Assembly: GCA_963971405.1 (NCBI GenBank) | Contig: OZ020491.1 | Location: 31,423,019-31,487,018, forward strand | Direction of reading: 5' to 3' | Origin: Psococerastis gibbosa | Lineage: Eukaryota > Arthropoda > Insecta > Psocodea > Psocidae | Length of the DNA stretch: 64,000 bases | Shown: positions 6,879 through 16,800 of the stretch, one piece after another | Position numbering within the stretch: the first letter of the stretch is position 1 | Layout of the letters: the number at the start of each line of letters is the position of its first letter | Program-made: the position numbers and the translations under genes | The notes under the pieces: model-generated | What the model was told of the DNA's origin: nothing | The model's input: only the letters and a program-made list of their open reading frames with translations | Database searches by the model: none

Positions 6879-9800
6879 TTAGAGTGAAATGCGATAATGA
6901 CCGTGAGCTAAACTATCAATTCCATTACGACACACATACCGTTTATCATCATAAGGGCTGAGAGTGAGTTTTTGTTGTTTAATTGTAAAAAGTTTATGAT
7001 CAATACTTTGAATACGGTACATTGGTTTACACGAGTCTTTTACACTGTAGGACTTAAATAGGGTATTGTAATAGTCTTGATGGGAAATATGATGTTTGAG
7101 GGTTGAGCGAACTATACCTTTGCCCACTTTCTTTTCTTTTCCCTCCTCAAACAAGGAATACAATTTGGGGCGTAAAGCAACACATTGTAAAATGTGAGAA
7201 TGAGCATTCTCATCTTTAAACGTCCCCACTTTCTTTTTATTTTCAATATTGTATAAGAGATGGTTTGAGGGATATACTGAGTTATCAAATAAATGGGGGT
7301 ATGGCTTTAAATCAACATATAAATCATCACTCTCAACCTCATAAACCAGAGAATCTGTATCTGTTAAAATCAGTGTAGCTTTATCACCATACCTTTGTTT
7401 TACAAAGTTATAATGAAATTCATACATAACGACCTTAGATAGTTCCAGAACGGTTAGACCAACAAATATTGGCTTATTAAGTAAAATATTAGTTTTTTTT
7501 GAGCGGACTGCAATTAAGTCTTTTGAAAAAATCTGAAAATCTTTAAATGCGGGGGATGAGATAAGTTTGCTAGCTCGTTTGGTAGTGTTAACTAACTCTA
7601 ATTTTGTGTGTTTTCTAACATTCTCCATTGTCTTCCCAAACATACTATTAATTTTCAATTTGTAAAAATCCTTCTCGAAATCATTACAAGCTAATTTTCG
7701 TTTTTCTGTGTTAAAATCGATAAAGGGTCGCATCCAAGCGCTTTGTTTAAAAGCTAAAATTTTATGTGTATTTTTTAATTTTAAACCCAATTCTAAACAT
7801 TGCTTCAAATTTCGATAGTGTATAACATAGTTGTGTTTATCGTTTAAGTTGGGAATAAGCTTTGAGATTGTGGATGATAAAGATATATTATTTTCAGCAG
7901 GAAATTCCTTACAATAGGGGGAAATCATGTTTGAAGTAACAACACAATGTTCGGCTGCCAGTGGGTATTCATTATGTAAGTCGTGCAATTTTTGTGGATA
8001 TTCCAAGTCCACCTGCAATATAAACCCATCATCCCCCTCGTCAGGTATGAGCATTACATCAAAGTTTTTAATTTCTTCCATATCCATCCAACGAAACCCA
8101 CTGACAGGCAAAAATTGGCGCATCGCATGTCCGTACAAGTTAGTACAATCCCAATATACTATAAATTTGGATGGTTTATTTGATTCAAATTTTTTTAAGT
8201 ATTTATTGTTACTTTCAGCAAATCTTTTTGAAATCATACTTATACCCCCGCGAATCCCAGCCTCACAAAACAAATGCATATTAGGATCAGTCAACAGCTC
8301 AATTTCTACTCTTGTCATTTTTAAGCAGCTTTGAAGAGCTAGTCCTGGTGCTGTGTACATGTGACAAATTTCAAGGTTATCGTTTTCGAAACATAAGGCT
8401 CTGAAGGCTTCAAAAACATCACAAAGAAGAAGGGTGTCTGTTAATACATATAAGTCTTGGTATTCCCCTAAATTCTTTATGTTAAAAACATTCCACACTT
8501 TTTGAGCGTGTTCATATTGTTCTTGTGAAATGTCCTCTTGAGTTAATCGACTAAAAAATGCTTCGATTGGAGGCAAATGCTCATCATTAAATTTTGATTC
8601 ATGCATCATATATTCATAGGGGAAGACACCTTTCCTCAACATTAAGTCTAACTTTTCACCCACAAAACATGTTTTCATAATTTGAAATTTATCTTTACCC
8701 ACATCAACAAGATTTTTTACTAAAGAGTCTAATGAGGTGGCCATAAATTGGTATGTATCTAAAAAGCGTAACTCCCCAATACTGAAGGCTATATATTCCT
8801 CCATAGTTTTAGCTATACATGTAATTTTTATATTTTTTAGCTTCCCAACCCCTTGCATGATAAGATGTCCATCATAATGTCTCAAGTTATGCATAAAAAC
8901 GGGGATATGTTTTGGAGTTCGAAAATTGCTCATATTACAGACATTATGTAATGCTTGTCTATATTTCCCCGTTATATGGCAGTGGTCTATTACTCGATCA
9001 GCTCCTAGTGGCTTTTGACAAACATTACAAATGATAGAGTTTTTAAAATTTTCTCTATCCTCATCAGTCATAATTACCGGTTTAATATTTTTATAAATTT
9101 CTAAAATTTCATCCTTAACATTTAATAGGGATTTCAAAAATACATCAACAGCATCGGTTCCCCTGTAAACTACCGGTTCTTTAAACTTATTCCCATTGAT
9201 ATCCACAACAACGTAGGAAAACCCTGATGGTATATGCATTGATAATTTTTCAGTGTTACAACTGGTCCCTTCAATGGGACTGAGAATGCTCTCGAAATCG
9301 GCATATATTCTATATGCTACAGGGATCATATATTGTGGCTTATCGAATTTCATAATACTTTTCTCCTTAGTTGGAAATGTGGTTTTTTGCGGATCATGTG
9401 TTGAGCAGAGTGGTTTATGTTCGTGTAAGCGTTCAGCACTACTGAAGGGGTGTATACACCAACGGCAATAAAACTTTTGTTCCTTATGTTTCGTGATTGA
9501 GAAATTAAGTTTGTTGAAATTTTTAATAAGACAATAATGTGAATTTTTACCTTCAGTTATGTAAAGCAGATCTACTAGCTTATTATAATGTTGACTTTGT
9601 GACAAATATAATGGAAACAATCTTTGTTCATAACCAAACACATTTACTCCGATATTATTCATTTTTTCAAATTTTGGAATGACTTGTAAAGATACTGGGT
9701 ATGTTATACCTTTCATATTTAACTCCTTCTCACACTTTTTATAATTATGAACTCGCTCAGCGTGTATCTTTACTGGATGCAAGTATGCTAAAATTGACCA

Positions 9801-10907
9801 TATAAAACATTTAAGGTCTTCATTTTTAATATTGATTACTGCTTTGGTGTTATATATTTTTTTAGGTAAAGGGATGTAACTACTACCACTGCATGGATTA
9901 TATTCAGCAATATAGATACTAAAACTTTTTAAACATTTCAACACCCACCCGCTTCCCATTGCTTGAAATTTATCTATTTTTATTAGAATTTGTTCAATCA
10001 TTTGTTGATATTTTATTGTGGGGTTATCACTTAGGAGAAGTTGTTCGTTTTTAGCACGAAACCACGCCTTAGTATAATTTTTATCGCTGTCGGGTCCACG
10101 TTCAAATTCAATATGTAGAGCTACATGCCATTTAATAGCTTTTAAAAGTTTTATGTTTTCAGTTGTAATGGTGTCAACCTCGCCTGTCATATTATTTAGA
10201 TAAACAACTGGATCATGTATGGTCATGTTTTTATAATTATATTGTTTTACAACACCATCTAGAGCTGTAGATGTTTTACATGCAAAGTTCTCATCGGTAG
10301 ATAGCTCTCCCCCGCTCATAATTGTGCAATTATTTATATGATTAGTAAAATAGTCTCTCATAAATAATTCGTTGCAATTGAAACAATTAATAATATGTAT
10401 GCTTAATATGTGGGTTTTCAAATTATACTTTCGAGTAAAAGGTGCTGAACAGAATTCACAAATAAATTTATGTTCAGGGATTTTAACAGATTCAAGATTC
10501 TTGTACTCACATGGAAAGATGGATATGCATTCTTTACATAGAACTGTTTCAGTAGTGTTGATGATTTCACCTCCGCAACTCTTGCATTTCCCTCCATTCC
10601 CAGTCGATGTTGGTTTAGGTGTGATTTCATATGGAAAGATGGATGTGCATTCTTCGCACAGAACTGTTTGAGCAGTGTTGATAATTTTCCCTCCGCAACC
10701 CTGACATTTCTCTCCATTCATAGTAGATGTTGGTATTGGGGCAATTTCGACAGGTTCAGAATTCTCGTACTCACATTTAAAGATGGATGTGCATTCTTCA
10801 CATAGAACTGTTTGACCGGTGTTGATGATTTCACTCCCGCAACCATCACATATTCCACATTTATATTCACCCTCGTTCAGTTTCCTTTTCTTCATTGGGG
10901 GTGTCAT
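6879..10907 (-). CDS. POLB: Protein-primed family B DNA polymerase with zinc-finger and OTU-like N-terminus
   Basis: A 1342-residue replicative polymerase with an intact frame. In order: three near-identical Cys4 modules (residues 17-43, 68-91, 108-131); a C2H2 finger (about 145-170) and a second Cys/His finger; an OTU-like region with DLKCFIWSI (about 366) and NSHYCLIKNF (about 456); exonuclease motif I YADFES (about 535); an inserted endonuclease VII-like zinc motif (CNVC ... DHCHITGKYRQALHNVCN); HNLRHYDGHL (exonuclease II); polymerase motif A YWDCTNLYG; motif B KLKINSMFGK; motif C LTDTDSLVYE. It would copy the element from terminal-protein-primed ends. The OTU assignment is inference; the polymerase call is firm. 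Confidence 0.95.
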   Translation of the reverse strand: MTPPMKKRKLNEGEYKCGICDGCGSEIINTGQTVLCEECTSIFKCEYENSEPVEIAPIPTSTMNGEKCQGCGGKIINTAQTVLCEECTSIFPYEITPKPTSTGNGGKCKSCGGEIINTTETVLCKECISIFPCEYKNLESVKIPEHKFICEFCSAPFTRKYNLKTHILSIHIINCFNCNELFMRDYFTNHINNCTIMSGGELSTDENFACKTSTALDGVVKQYNYKNMTIHDPVVYLNNMTGEVDTITTENIKLLKAIKWHVALHIEFERGPDSDKNYTKAWFRAKNEQLLLSDNPTIKYQQMIEQILIKIDKFQAMGSGWVLKCLKSFSIYIAEYNPCSGSSYIPLPKKIYNTKAVINIKNEDLKCFIWSILAYLHPVKIHAERVHNYKKCEKELNMKGITYPVSLQVIPKFEKMNNIGVNVFGYEQRLFPLYLSQSQHYNKLVDLLYITEGKNSHYCLIKNFNKLNFSITKHKEQKFYCRWCIHPFSSAERLHEHKPLCSTHDPQKTTFPTKEKSIMKFDKPQYMIPVAYRIYADFESILSPIEGTSCNTEKLSMHIPSGFSYVVVDINGNKFKEPVVYRGTDAVDVFLKSLLNVKDEILEIYKNIKPVIMTDEDRENFKNSIICNVCQKPLGADRVIDHCHITGKYRQALHNVCNMSNFRTPKHIPVFMHNLRHYDGHLIMQGVGKLKNIKITCIAKTMEEYIAFSIGELRFLDTYQFMATSLDSLVKNLVDVGKDKFQIMKTCFVGEKLDLMLRKGVFPYEYMMHESKFNDEHLPPIEAFFSRLTQEDISQEQYEHAQKVWNVFNIKNLGEYQDLYVLTDTLLLCDVFEAFRALCFENDNLEICHMYTAPGLALQSCLKMTRVEIELLTDPNMHLFCEAGIRGGISMISKRFAESNNKYLKKFESNKPSKFIVYWDCTNLYGHAMRQFLPVSGFRWMDMEEIKNFDVMLIPDEGDDGFILQVDLEYPQKLHDLHNEYPLAAEHCVVTSNMISPYCKEFPAENNISLSSTISKLIPNLNDKHNYVIHYRNLKQCLELGLKLKNTHKILAFKQSAWMRPFIDFNTEKRKLACNDFEKDFYKLKINSMFGKTMENVRKHTKLELVNTTKRASKLISSPAFKDFQIFSKDLIAVRSKKTNILLNKPIFVGLTVLELSKVVMYEFHYNFVKQRYGDKATLILTDTDSLVYEVESDDLYVDLKPYPHLFDNSVYPSNHLLYNIENKKKVGTFKDENAHSHILQCVALRPKLYSLFEEGKEKKVGKGIVRSTLKHHISHQDYYNTLFKSYSVKDSCKPMYRIQSIDHKLFTIKQQKLTLSPYDDKRYVCRNGIDSLAHGHYRISL

Positions 10908-11340
10908 GTTGAAAGATCACACAAATTTACTTGTAAAGTGGTATTACTTGGAAGAAGGTTTGATTTCAACTATGCTCCTCAACCAATGTGTTACAGTTTT
11001 ATGCAAGTTTCGAAATTAACTATTATTAATAACCATGAGTCAAGTACAATTGGCTTAAGGTTAGCATATAACTTGAAGTATATAATAAGTGATAGCCGGA
11101 GGCTGACAAATTATGATAGCTAGTTACACTATTCTGAGTTTAGACCAAACCCTCATTCAAATAATACTAGGCCTACTTTACAAGTGAATTTGTGAAATCT
11201 TAGAACATGGCATGTCTATGTGATAAAGTTAATACCAACTATGAAATGATGTAAATCAAATAAATAATCATTGCGGAGGCGAAATCGCCCGAAATACGGT
11301 ATGTAGGCTACGTGAAGAAGAAGAAGAAACAATGAGAATG
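10908..11340. other. Gap right of the Polinton, probable element end
   Basis: No credible gene. It probably includes the right terminal region of the Polinton, but its inverted partner is outside the window. Positions 11058-11110 match the array at 11644, and a GAAGAAGAAG run precedes the SINE. Confidence 0.5.
11058..11110 (+). repeat. Diverged outlying copy of the 155-bp repeat
   Basis: It shares AAGGTTAGCATATAA, then a TATA-rich stretch, then AAGTGATAGCCGGAGGCTGA, with the array at 11644-12136, in the same order and spacing. It lies 150 bases beyond the PolB start. Confidence 0.8.
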
Positions 11341-11554
11341 GACATGTAGAGTGGTGGTACGGACTCCAACTTTCACCCGAAAGGTTGTTGGTTCGAGTCC
11401 TACACTTGCTACATTTTCTGGTCATGCTTCGGAGGGCATGTAAAGCAGGCGGTCCCGGGCCTTCCTAGTTGAGTGTAAGAGAGGGCTTTATAGCCCTAAC
11501 TCCGCTAGGTTGGCTTAGTAATAGAACAAAAAGTCTTTATTTATTTATTTATTT
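11341..11554 (+). mobile_element. tRNA-derived SINE with perfect target duplication
   Basis: A 214-bp element flanked by exact 14-bp duplications AAACAATGAGAATG at 11327-11340 and 11555-11568. The head is tRNA-like: an A-box-like TGTAGAGTGGTGG near the start and a B box GGTTCGAGTCC at about 11391-11401. The body contains GGGCTTTATAGCCCTAACTC, and the tail is (TTTA)n. RNA polymerase III would transcribe it, and a LINE would mobilise it in trans. A second, more diverged copy lies on the minus strand at 41994-42206. Confidence 0.88.
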
Positions 11555-11643
11555 AAACAATGAGAATGATGTCCGATAACAGGAGGGGGCGACCCCCTTA
11601 CACTGTGTGAAGAAGAAGAAGAAGAGAAGAGAAGAAGAAGAAA

Positions 11644-12136
11644 GGCTACAAGGTTAGCATATAAGTATAGTATAAAATAAGTGGTAGCCGGAGGCTGACA
11701 ACGTAGAATAAGAACAATAATGATGCCCGGAGGTAGAAAGCAAGAGTGGCCTAAAAGTGTCCCAGAAACCCCCTGTCATATGATGTGTTGTGGTTTTATA
11801 GGCTACAAGGTTAGCATATAAGTAGTATAAAATAATTGATAGCCGGAGGCTGACAACGTACAATAAGAACATAAATGATGCCCGGAGGTAAAAAGCAAGA
11901 GTGGCCTAAAAGTGTCCCAGAAACCCCCTGTGATATGATGTGTTGTGGTTTTATAGGCTACAAGGTTAGCATAGAAGTAGTATAAAATAAGTGATAGCCG
12001 GAGGCTGACAATGTACAATTAGAACAATAATGATGCCCGGAGGTAAAAAGCAAGAGTGGCCTAAAAGTGTCCCAGGAACCCCCATGCCCGGAGGTAAAAA
12101 GCAAGAGTGGCCTAAAAGTGTCCCAGGAACCCCCTT
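11644..12136 (+). repeat. Tandem array, unit about 155 bp, three copies plus a partial
   Basis: Units begin GGCTACAAGGTTAGCATA at 11644, 11801 and 11956 (spacings 157 and 155). Each contains TAGCCGGAGGCTGACAA, ATGCCCGGAGGTA and AAGAGTGGCCTAAAAGTG. A partial unit at about 12084-12136 runs directly into the last codons of the basic-protein ORF. The array therefore abuts, and probably truncates or replaces, the left side of the second PolB element. Confidence 0.9.
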
Positions 12137-12546
12137 TCTACTCTACTAATATAGCTTGGGGGAACTCGTTTCCTCTTTAACGTTGTTTGAGGCGGTGTGG
12201 GTAATTGAATTTTCTGTCCTTCTTCAATAAATGGAATTTTAATGGGTTCACGAGTATTTTTAAGTACATTCATATAATCACGATAATGTTTACGTATTCG
12301 ACTCCATTTTTGATATGGATCTAACCCTTTTGTTGTTGTTGTTTTTGTTGTTGTTGTTGCTGACGGTTTCTTCTGCTTCTTTTTCTTCTTTTTAGTCTTA
12401 TTCTGTCCAAGCGTTGCAAATTCTTTATTTAGCGCTAGTTTTTTGGCTTTGACATTAGATGGTTCTAATTGTCGCATGCGATCCAACACTTCTGGAGAGA
12501 CCAGGAACATTTTACGAAGTTCTCCCGGTTTAGCTGCTCCCGCCAT
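12112..12546 (-). CDS. Basic, lysine-rich protein, possible virion core protein
   Basis: About 144 residues from ATG 12546; a longer frame begins at 12564. The N-terminus GELRKMFLVSPEVLDRMRQ is helical. It is followed by a K-rich run (TKKKKKKQKKP), a T/K-rich linker from ACAA-type repeats, and a C-terminal KRKRVPPSYISRVERGF. The charge suggests DNA binding, as in adenovirus-type core proteins, and it sits last in the minus-strand gene set. The C-terminal codons overlap the 155-bp array, so the natural end may have been replaced. Function is inferred from composition and position. Confidence 0.62.
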   Translation of the reverse strand: MAGAAKPGELRKMFLVSPEVLDRMRQLEPSNVKAKKLALNKEFATLGQNKTKKKKKKQKKPSATTTTKTTTTKGLDPYQKWSRIRKHYRDYMNVLKNTREPIKIPFIEEGQKIQLPTPPQTTLKRKRVPPSYISRVERGFLGHF

Positions 12547-12871
12547 TTCCAAATAGTTTACCAATTAATCCACCAAATAAACTGGATAGCAGGGGTAAGA
12601 GAAATCCACCACGTTGTATAAGTAGTTTCCGTTTTGTACAAGTAGACGTTTTGTGACAAGCAATGCGTCGGATAACACCTTTATATTTTCGTAACTTTTC
12701 TTTAACACTGCTTGAGATTTTAATGTTGCCAGCAAGTAAATTCAAAGCTATCTCTGCAAGTGCAGTAATAAGTTGAGGTGGTCCTGCCTTAATTATTGCT
12801 TTGCGACACTTGGTATCACATTTCTGCAATACTCGCAAATGATGCTCAAACGATCGAATAGACGTCTTCAT
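12530..12871 (-). CDS. Small basic protein with hydrophobic tail, adenovirus pX-like layout
   Basis: 113 residues from ATG 12871; an upstream in-frame ATG at 12910 would overlap the ATPase gene further. It is helical and cysteine-containing at first, then strongly basic (KLRKYKGVIRRIACHK...KRKLLIQ), then RGGFLLPLLSSLFGGLIGK, a glycine-led hydrophobic segment. A basic region followed by a GG-hydrophobic membrane-active tail resembles the layout of adenovirus pX and of proteins reported from adintovirus-like elements. The resemblance is of layout, not a proven homology. It overlaps its neighbours on both sides (12530-12546 and 12846-12871), as in compact viral genomes. Confidence 0.65.
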   Translation of the reverse strand: MKTSIRSFEHHLRVLQKCDTKCRKAIIKAGPPQLITALAEIALNLLAGNIKISSSVKEKLRKYKGVIRRIACHKTSTCTKRKLLIQRGGFLLPLLSSLFGGLIGKLFGNGGSS

Positions 12872-13505
12872 CCTGAGGCATCGCGGCATATACTGTTGGA
12901 TACTTGTCAAAGATATTACTTAAAAAACGCATGTTGTCATCACAATCCTGAGTGAAATCCATAAAAAAATGTCCATACTTTTGTTTCATACATTCGTTAT
13001 ACGCTTGCTGTAGAGATTTCGGATTTTTCGGATATATTTGTCGTGAGAGATATGCAAACTGCGCTGGATTTCTTGGTTGACGGAGTGCTGTTATGTAACT
13101 GGCGTTGTTTGAGATGTCACGTCCATACTTTGAGTTGTGAAACAAATTTTGTAAATCTACAATAACACTTACATTGTAATGATGTGATCCGCGTGTAAAT
13201 AAGTCAAGAATTTGTATGTTGTTGGCAGCTTCTCGCATCAAGTCATCCAAGACAACTATGGTATGACAATTGTTGTTGTGTTGATGACTGGAAATGTCTT
13301 CAAACGTAGGTATACCTCGTAGTATAATAGTATCACCGGCAAGACCTTTAGGAACAGCATTGTCTATTGCAAGACACCAAATAACTTTAAACTTTGTATT
13401 GTTTGTCCACAGCGGAAGGTTGTTTATAAACTTTATTATGAAAGTGCTTTTACCGCACATGGTTGGTCCTACCACTAGCTTACGCATCGGTAAAACTATA
13501 TGCAT
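12846..13505 (-). CDS. Packaging ATPase of the second element
   Basis: 219 residues from ATG 13505; the open frame extends to a TTG at 13532. Walker A GPTMCGKS is at residues 13-20, close to the N-terminus. Walker B is HTIVVLDDLM. FTRGSHHYNVSVIVDLQNLF then matches the sensor region of A32-like packaging ATPases, and RQPRNPAQFAYLSRQIYP follows. It is much diverged from the ATPase at 2656-3351 and lacks that protein's N-terminal part. The frame is intact even though the PolB upstream is broken. It would translocate DNA into capsids that this window does not encode. Confidence 0.88.
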   Translation of the reverse strand: MHIVLPMRKLVVGPTMCGKSTFIIKFINNLPLWTNNTKFKVIWCLAIDNAVPKGLAGDTIILRGIPTFEDISSHQHNNNCHTIVVLDDLMREAANNIQILDLFTRGSHHYNVSVIVDLQNLFHNSKYGRDISNNASYITALRQPRNPAQFAYLSRQIYPKNPKSLQQAYNECMKQKYGHFFMDFTQDCDDNMRFLSNIFDKYPTVYAAMPQDEDVYSIV

Positions 13506-13825
13506 GTTTATGTAATGCCTCAACTTTTTCAACTGCTGCCTTGGTACGTTTAAAACTAGCGCGGAATTTTGTCAATTCCACTAATAAGTCAGCATATTTT
13601 TTTTTCAAATAATTCACGTTCTACCAACAGATTATCCTCCATCTTCATATCTTCAATCTGAATAGTATTTGGATTATGATTTATACTTGTATGATCATCT
13701 ATTAGTAAATGTATATGGCTCCGTTCGATTTTTCTATTTCCCAACTGTTTACGTGTATTAAATCGCCATTGGTCATAGTCACTGGGAAGTATTTGGTCGC
13801 ATGTCGTCCGCCGTGTCCACCTCAT
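13480..13825 (-). CDS. Coiled-coil protein downstream of PolB, frame changes at an A/T run
   Basis: It starts at ATG 13825 inside the end of PolB and reads through NTRKQLGNRKIERSHIHLLI and an acidic IQIEDMKMEDNLLVERELFE helix before stopping at about 13589. A second frame continues the helical pattern (YADLLVELTKFRASFK, then AAVEKVEALHKHAYSF) to a stop at 13480-13482. The switch coincides with a 9-base T run on the plus strand (13597-13605). The combined product would be about 115 residues with heptad-like helices. I do not recognise the family. The break may be a sequencing slip, a mutation or slippage. Confidence 0.5.
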
Positions 13826-16800
13826 TGTCAACTGCGGTTGGTATGTCTTTATGTCCGTACGCTAATGTTTTATGGTTAGGTAGAATGTAACGTTTATCAT
13901 CAAAAGAATTTAAACTCACTTTATTGAGGCTGACAGTATAATAGTGTTGGTTAAAGCTACGCAGCGATAGGTTCGTGTGTTGGGCTATGCTACCTTCGAA
14001 TAAACATTGTTTATACATTTCATGTTCAATTTCAGTTGCTACTACACTGCGTGAGATACCCTTTAGAACTTTCTTTTGGTAATCATCCAGTGTAAGTATA
14101 CTGTATGATTTAGCACGTAATGCACAAACTTCCAACAGGTGTTTTCCAGGCAGCTCCACCTTCCACTTACCTGCAACACCACGATTTAATTCGCTATATA
14201 GTCTATGCGTCTTATCAAAGTTTGAAAAGTCAAATCTCTCTTTATGCTCTTCTAAGAATGTATCGAGCGACTGGATCTTTAAGTCGTATATTAAACTGTC
14301 CGTATCTGTTGCTATTAGGATGCTGTTGGAGGGCAGGACTTTTTTTATAAAGTTATAGTGAAAATCTTGCACTACTATTTTGGAAAGGTCCAACACTGAA
14401 ACTCCGGCTGCCACCGGGCGATCCAATGTTACACTCTTCCAACCGCTTTCCACAAGTGTTACATCTGGACTTATCACCGTGAAAACTTTAAAGAGTGGGT
14501 TGGATACTAACCGCCTTTGGTGACGTTTGTTTGTTACTAATGCGAAGTTTCTATAGTCCTTCTTCTCAAGTAACTTGCCATATATTATATTGGACATCAG
14601 CTTAGCCATCGCCTTGTCTAACTCGTTTGTGGCTGCCTTGCGAATCTCCATACAGCGGTCAATATACGGTTTCAAGTACCGCGATTGGTGGAATGTAATA
14701 CCCCTATGTATTTTAACTAGTGTAATCCCTTGACTTAAATAAAATTGCAACTGTTTGTAATGTAATACGTAATTTTTCTTAGGAAGTAAATCTAGAATTA
14801 ATTTTTTGGATTTGACATGTCGTAAATTATGCTTAGCCAGAAGGCTTTTGGCGTGAGGGCTCAACATGGATTCCCTGACCTCCATGTGAGACGGTAGTAG
14901 GGGGTAGCAATTGTAATAATCGAGCAATTCTGGATTAATTTCAAAATCACATTCGAATATGTAACCATCTGAGCCCTCTGGGTTTAAGTCGTTAATGTTT
15001 ATTTCAGCTAGTTCATCCGCAGACAACCACCTATAGCCGCTGACGGGCAACAGTTCCATCATGGCTGCGCTGTAGAGTGCGTTTGCATCCCAATAGACTA
15101 GGTAATTAGATTCGTCCGTTTCCGGGTTGAACTTAGGATTGACATCTTTATTGTTTGCTCTTGCGTAACGTTGTGAAATCTGGGCTATTCCACCCCTCAC
15201 AGCGCCCTCCAGCCACATGTACATCGAAACATCCTGTATTAGTTCCAATTTCACTCCCGTTGTCTTAAGCATGCACGCCCAAGACACACCGGGGAGTCCC
15301 ACAAACCAATAGCAATCAATATTAAAATTACGTTAGAAATGTTCTCGTAAATTATGCATTACGTCAGCTAATAACAGTACGTCCGTCTTTACGTACAGTT
15401 GCATATATTCATCCATTGTTTTCATATTAAAGGTATTCCAGACAGTGTGTGCGTGATTGTAATCGTCTTCGGTAATGTTCGTTTTGGTGAGTTTGTTGTA
15501 AAACATCGCATGTGGCGGTAAACAGTCAGTTTGCAATTTGTCAATGCCTGTGATAAAATCGTAAGGGAAAACTCCCTTACGCAGTACTAATTCAAATTGT
15601 GATTGAATGGAAAATTGTGAACGTAAAACGGAAAACCTATCTTCACCCCCACTTTTCAAATTTCTCACAACTTTGTCAAGTGAGGCTTGTAAAAATTGTA
15701 GACTATCGATAAATTTAAGATTACCTATAGACATTGACAAAATGCGTTCTTGGTTTTTTGCCAATACGCTGATTTTACGGTTAGTATTATTTGTTAGCTG
15801 ACGTAACACATAAGATAAATCATACGTCAAATTATGAGCCACCGTTGGTATAAAGAGCGTCTTGTGTTGTAAATTGCATCGACTACACGCGATATTTGCA
15901 AAATTATTTCCCGAAGGTAGATAATGTAGATGGTGATATACCTTCACACTACCTTCTTTAAACGGTTTTTTACAAATTTCGCATGCAGTCGCTGCTCGTT
16001 TCCGCTCTGCAAGCTCTGGTGTCTCAATAAATGGGTTATTCTCAGCAATTAATTTTAAAATATTTTTTTCTTCTATAAACAATGCGTCTATAAACTGCTT
16101 TGCAGCATTGGACCCGCTGTATACAGTAGGTGGCTTTACGGGCAACCCATTCGGTCCAATAACTACATAAGCAAATCCAATTGCTTCATGTTTTTGCGTA
16201 CGCGTTTGCTTACCGGTTGCACTCGATACATTACATTCGATTAAAGCACATTCAAAATCAAAAAAAAATTTGGTATGGAATTTTATACTCGAAACGTGTA
16301 TTTGTATATTGTAATACGCTACGTTCGTCCGATGGCATTAGCACGGTACGTGGTTTATTTTTCTCACAAATTAAACTGTGCTCCTCCAAGCAGCGCTCCA
16401 CTGAAAACCCGTAGAAGCAGTTACTACAATAATAATATGCTTGATGAGCGCGCTTTCTGGCATGCAGTAATTTGTTAAGATTAGTAACCAGTGCGTAATG
16501 GCCATGTCCTTTCTCATTCTTTACATACAATAGCGTTATATGGCGGTTAGCCGTCTTCGCATTGGTACGATAAATTGTTTGAAAATGTGGGTGATTGTAT
16601 GTAATTACATTAATAGATAATGTGTTTTGGTGCTCGAATTTTTTAATGTCATCGACTTTCATGGGCATAGTAATGCCATGTGTTTGAAAGCCTTTGACAG
16701 TTGCCCTATAATGGTTGGAATACCTTGGATTAGACAGTCTCTCGCGGTCTGTCAGACCCGCCGCGACGGCATACAAAAAACACTTGTTCCCATCGTTTCT

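Larger units (their letters stand above)
1..11110. mobile_element. Polinton/Maverick (adintovirus-like) element, left end outside window
   Basis: The block holds the core Polinton set: chromodomain retroviral-type integrase, FtsK/HerA-type packaging ATPase, adenain-like protease, PLA2-domain protein, single- and double-jelly-roll capsid proteins, and protein-primed family B polymerase. Every main frame is open. Gene polarity alternates: integrase, its upstream ORF and the ATPase on minus; virion genes on plus; PolB on minus. I could not find the terminal inverted repeats. The left one must lie before base 1, and the right end falls somewhere between PolB at 10907 and about 11110, where a host-like repeat begins. 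The right boundary given is therefore approximate. Confidence 0.9.

Noticed and set aside
11644..12136. CRISPR-like array
   Set aside because: Whole 155-bp units repeat without repeat-spacer structure, and the DNA is eukaryotic.
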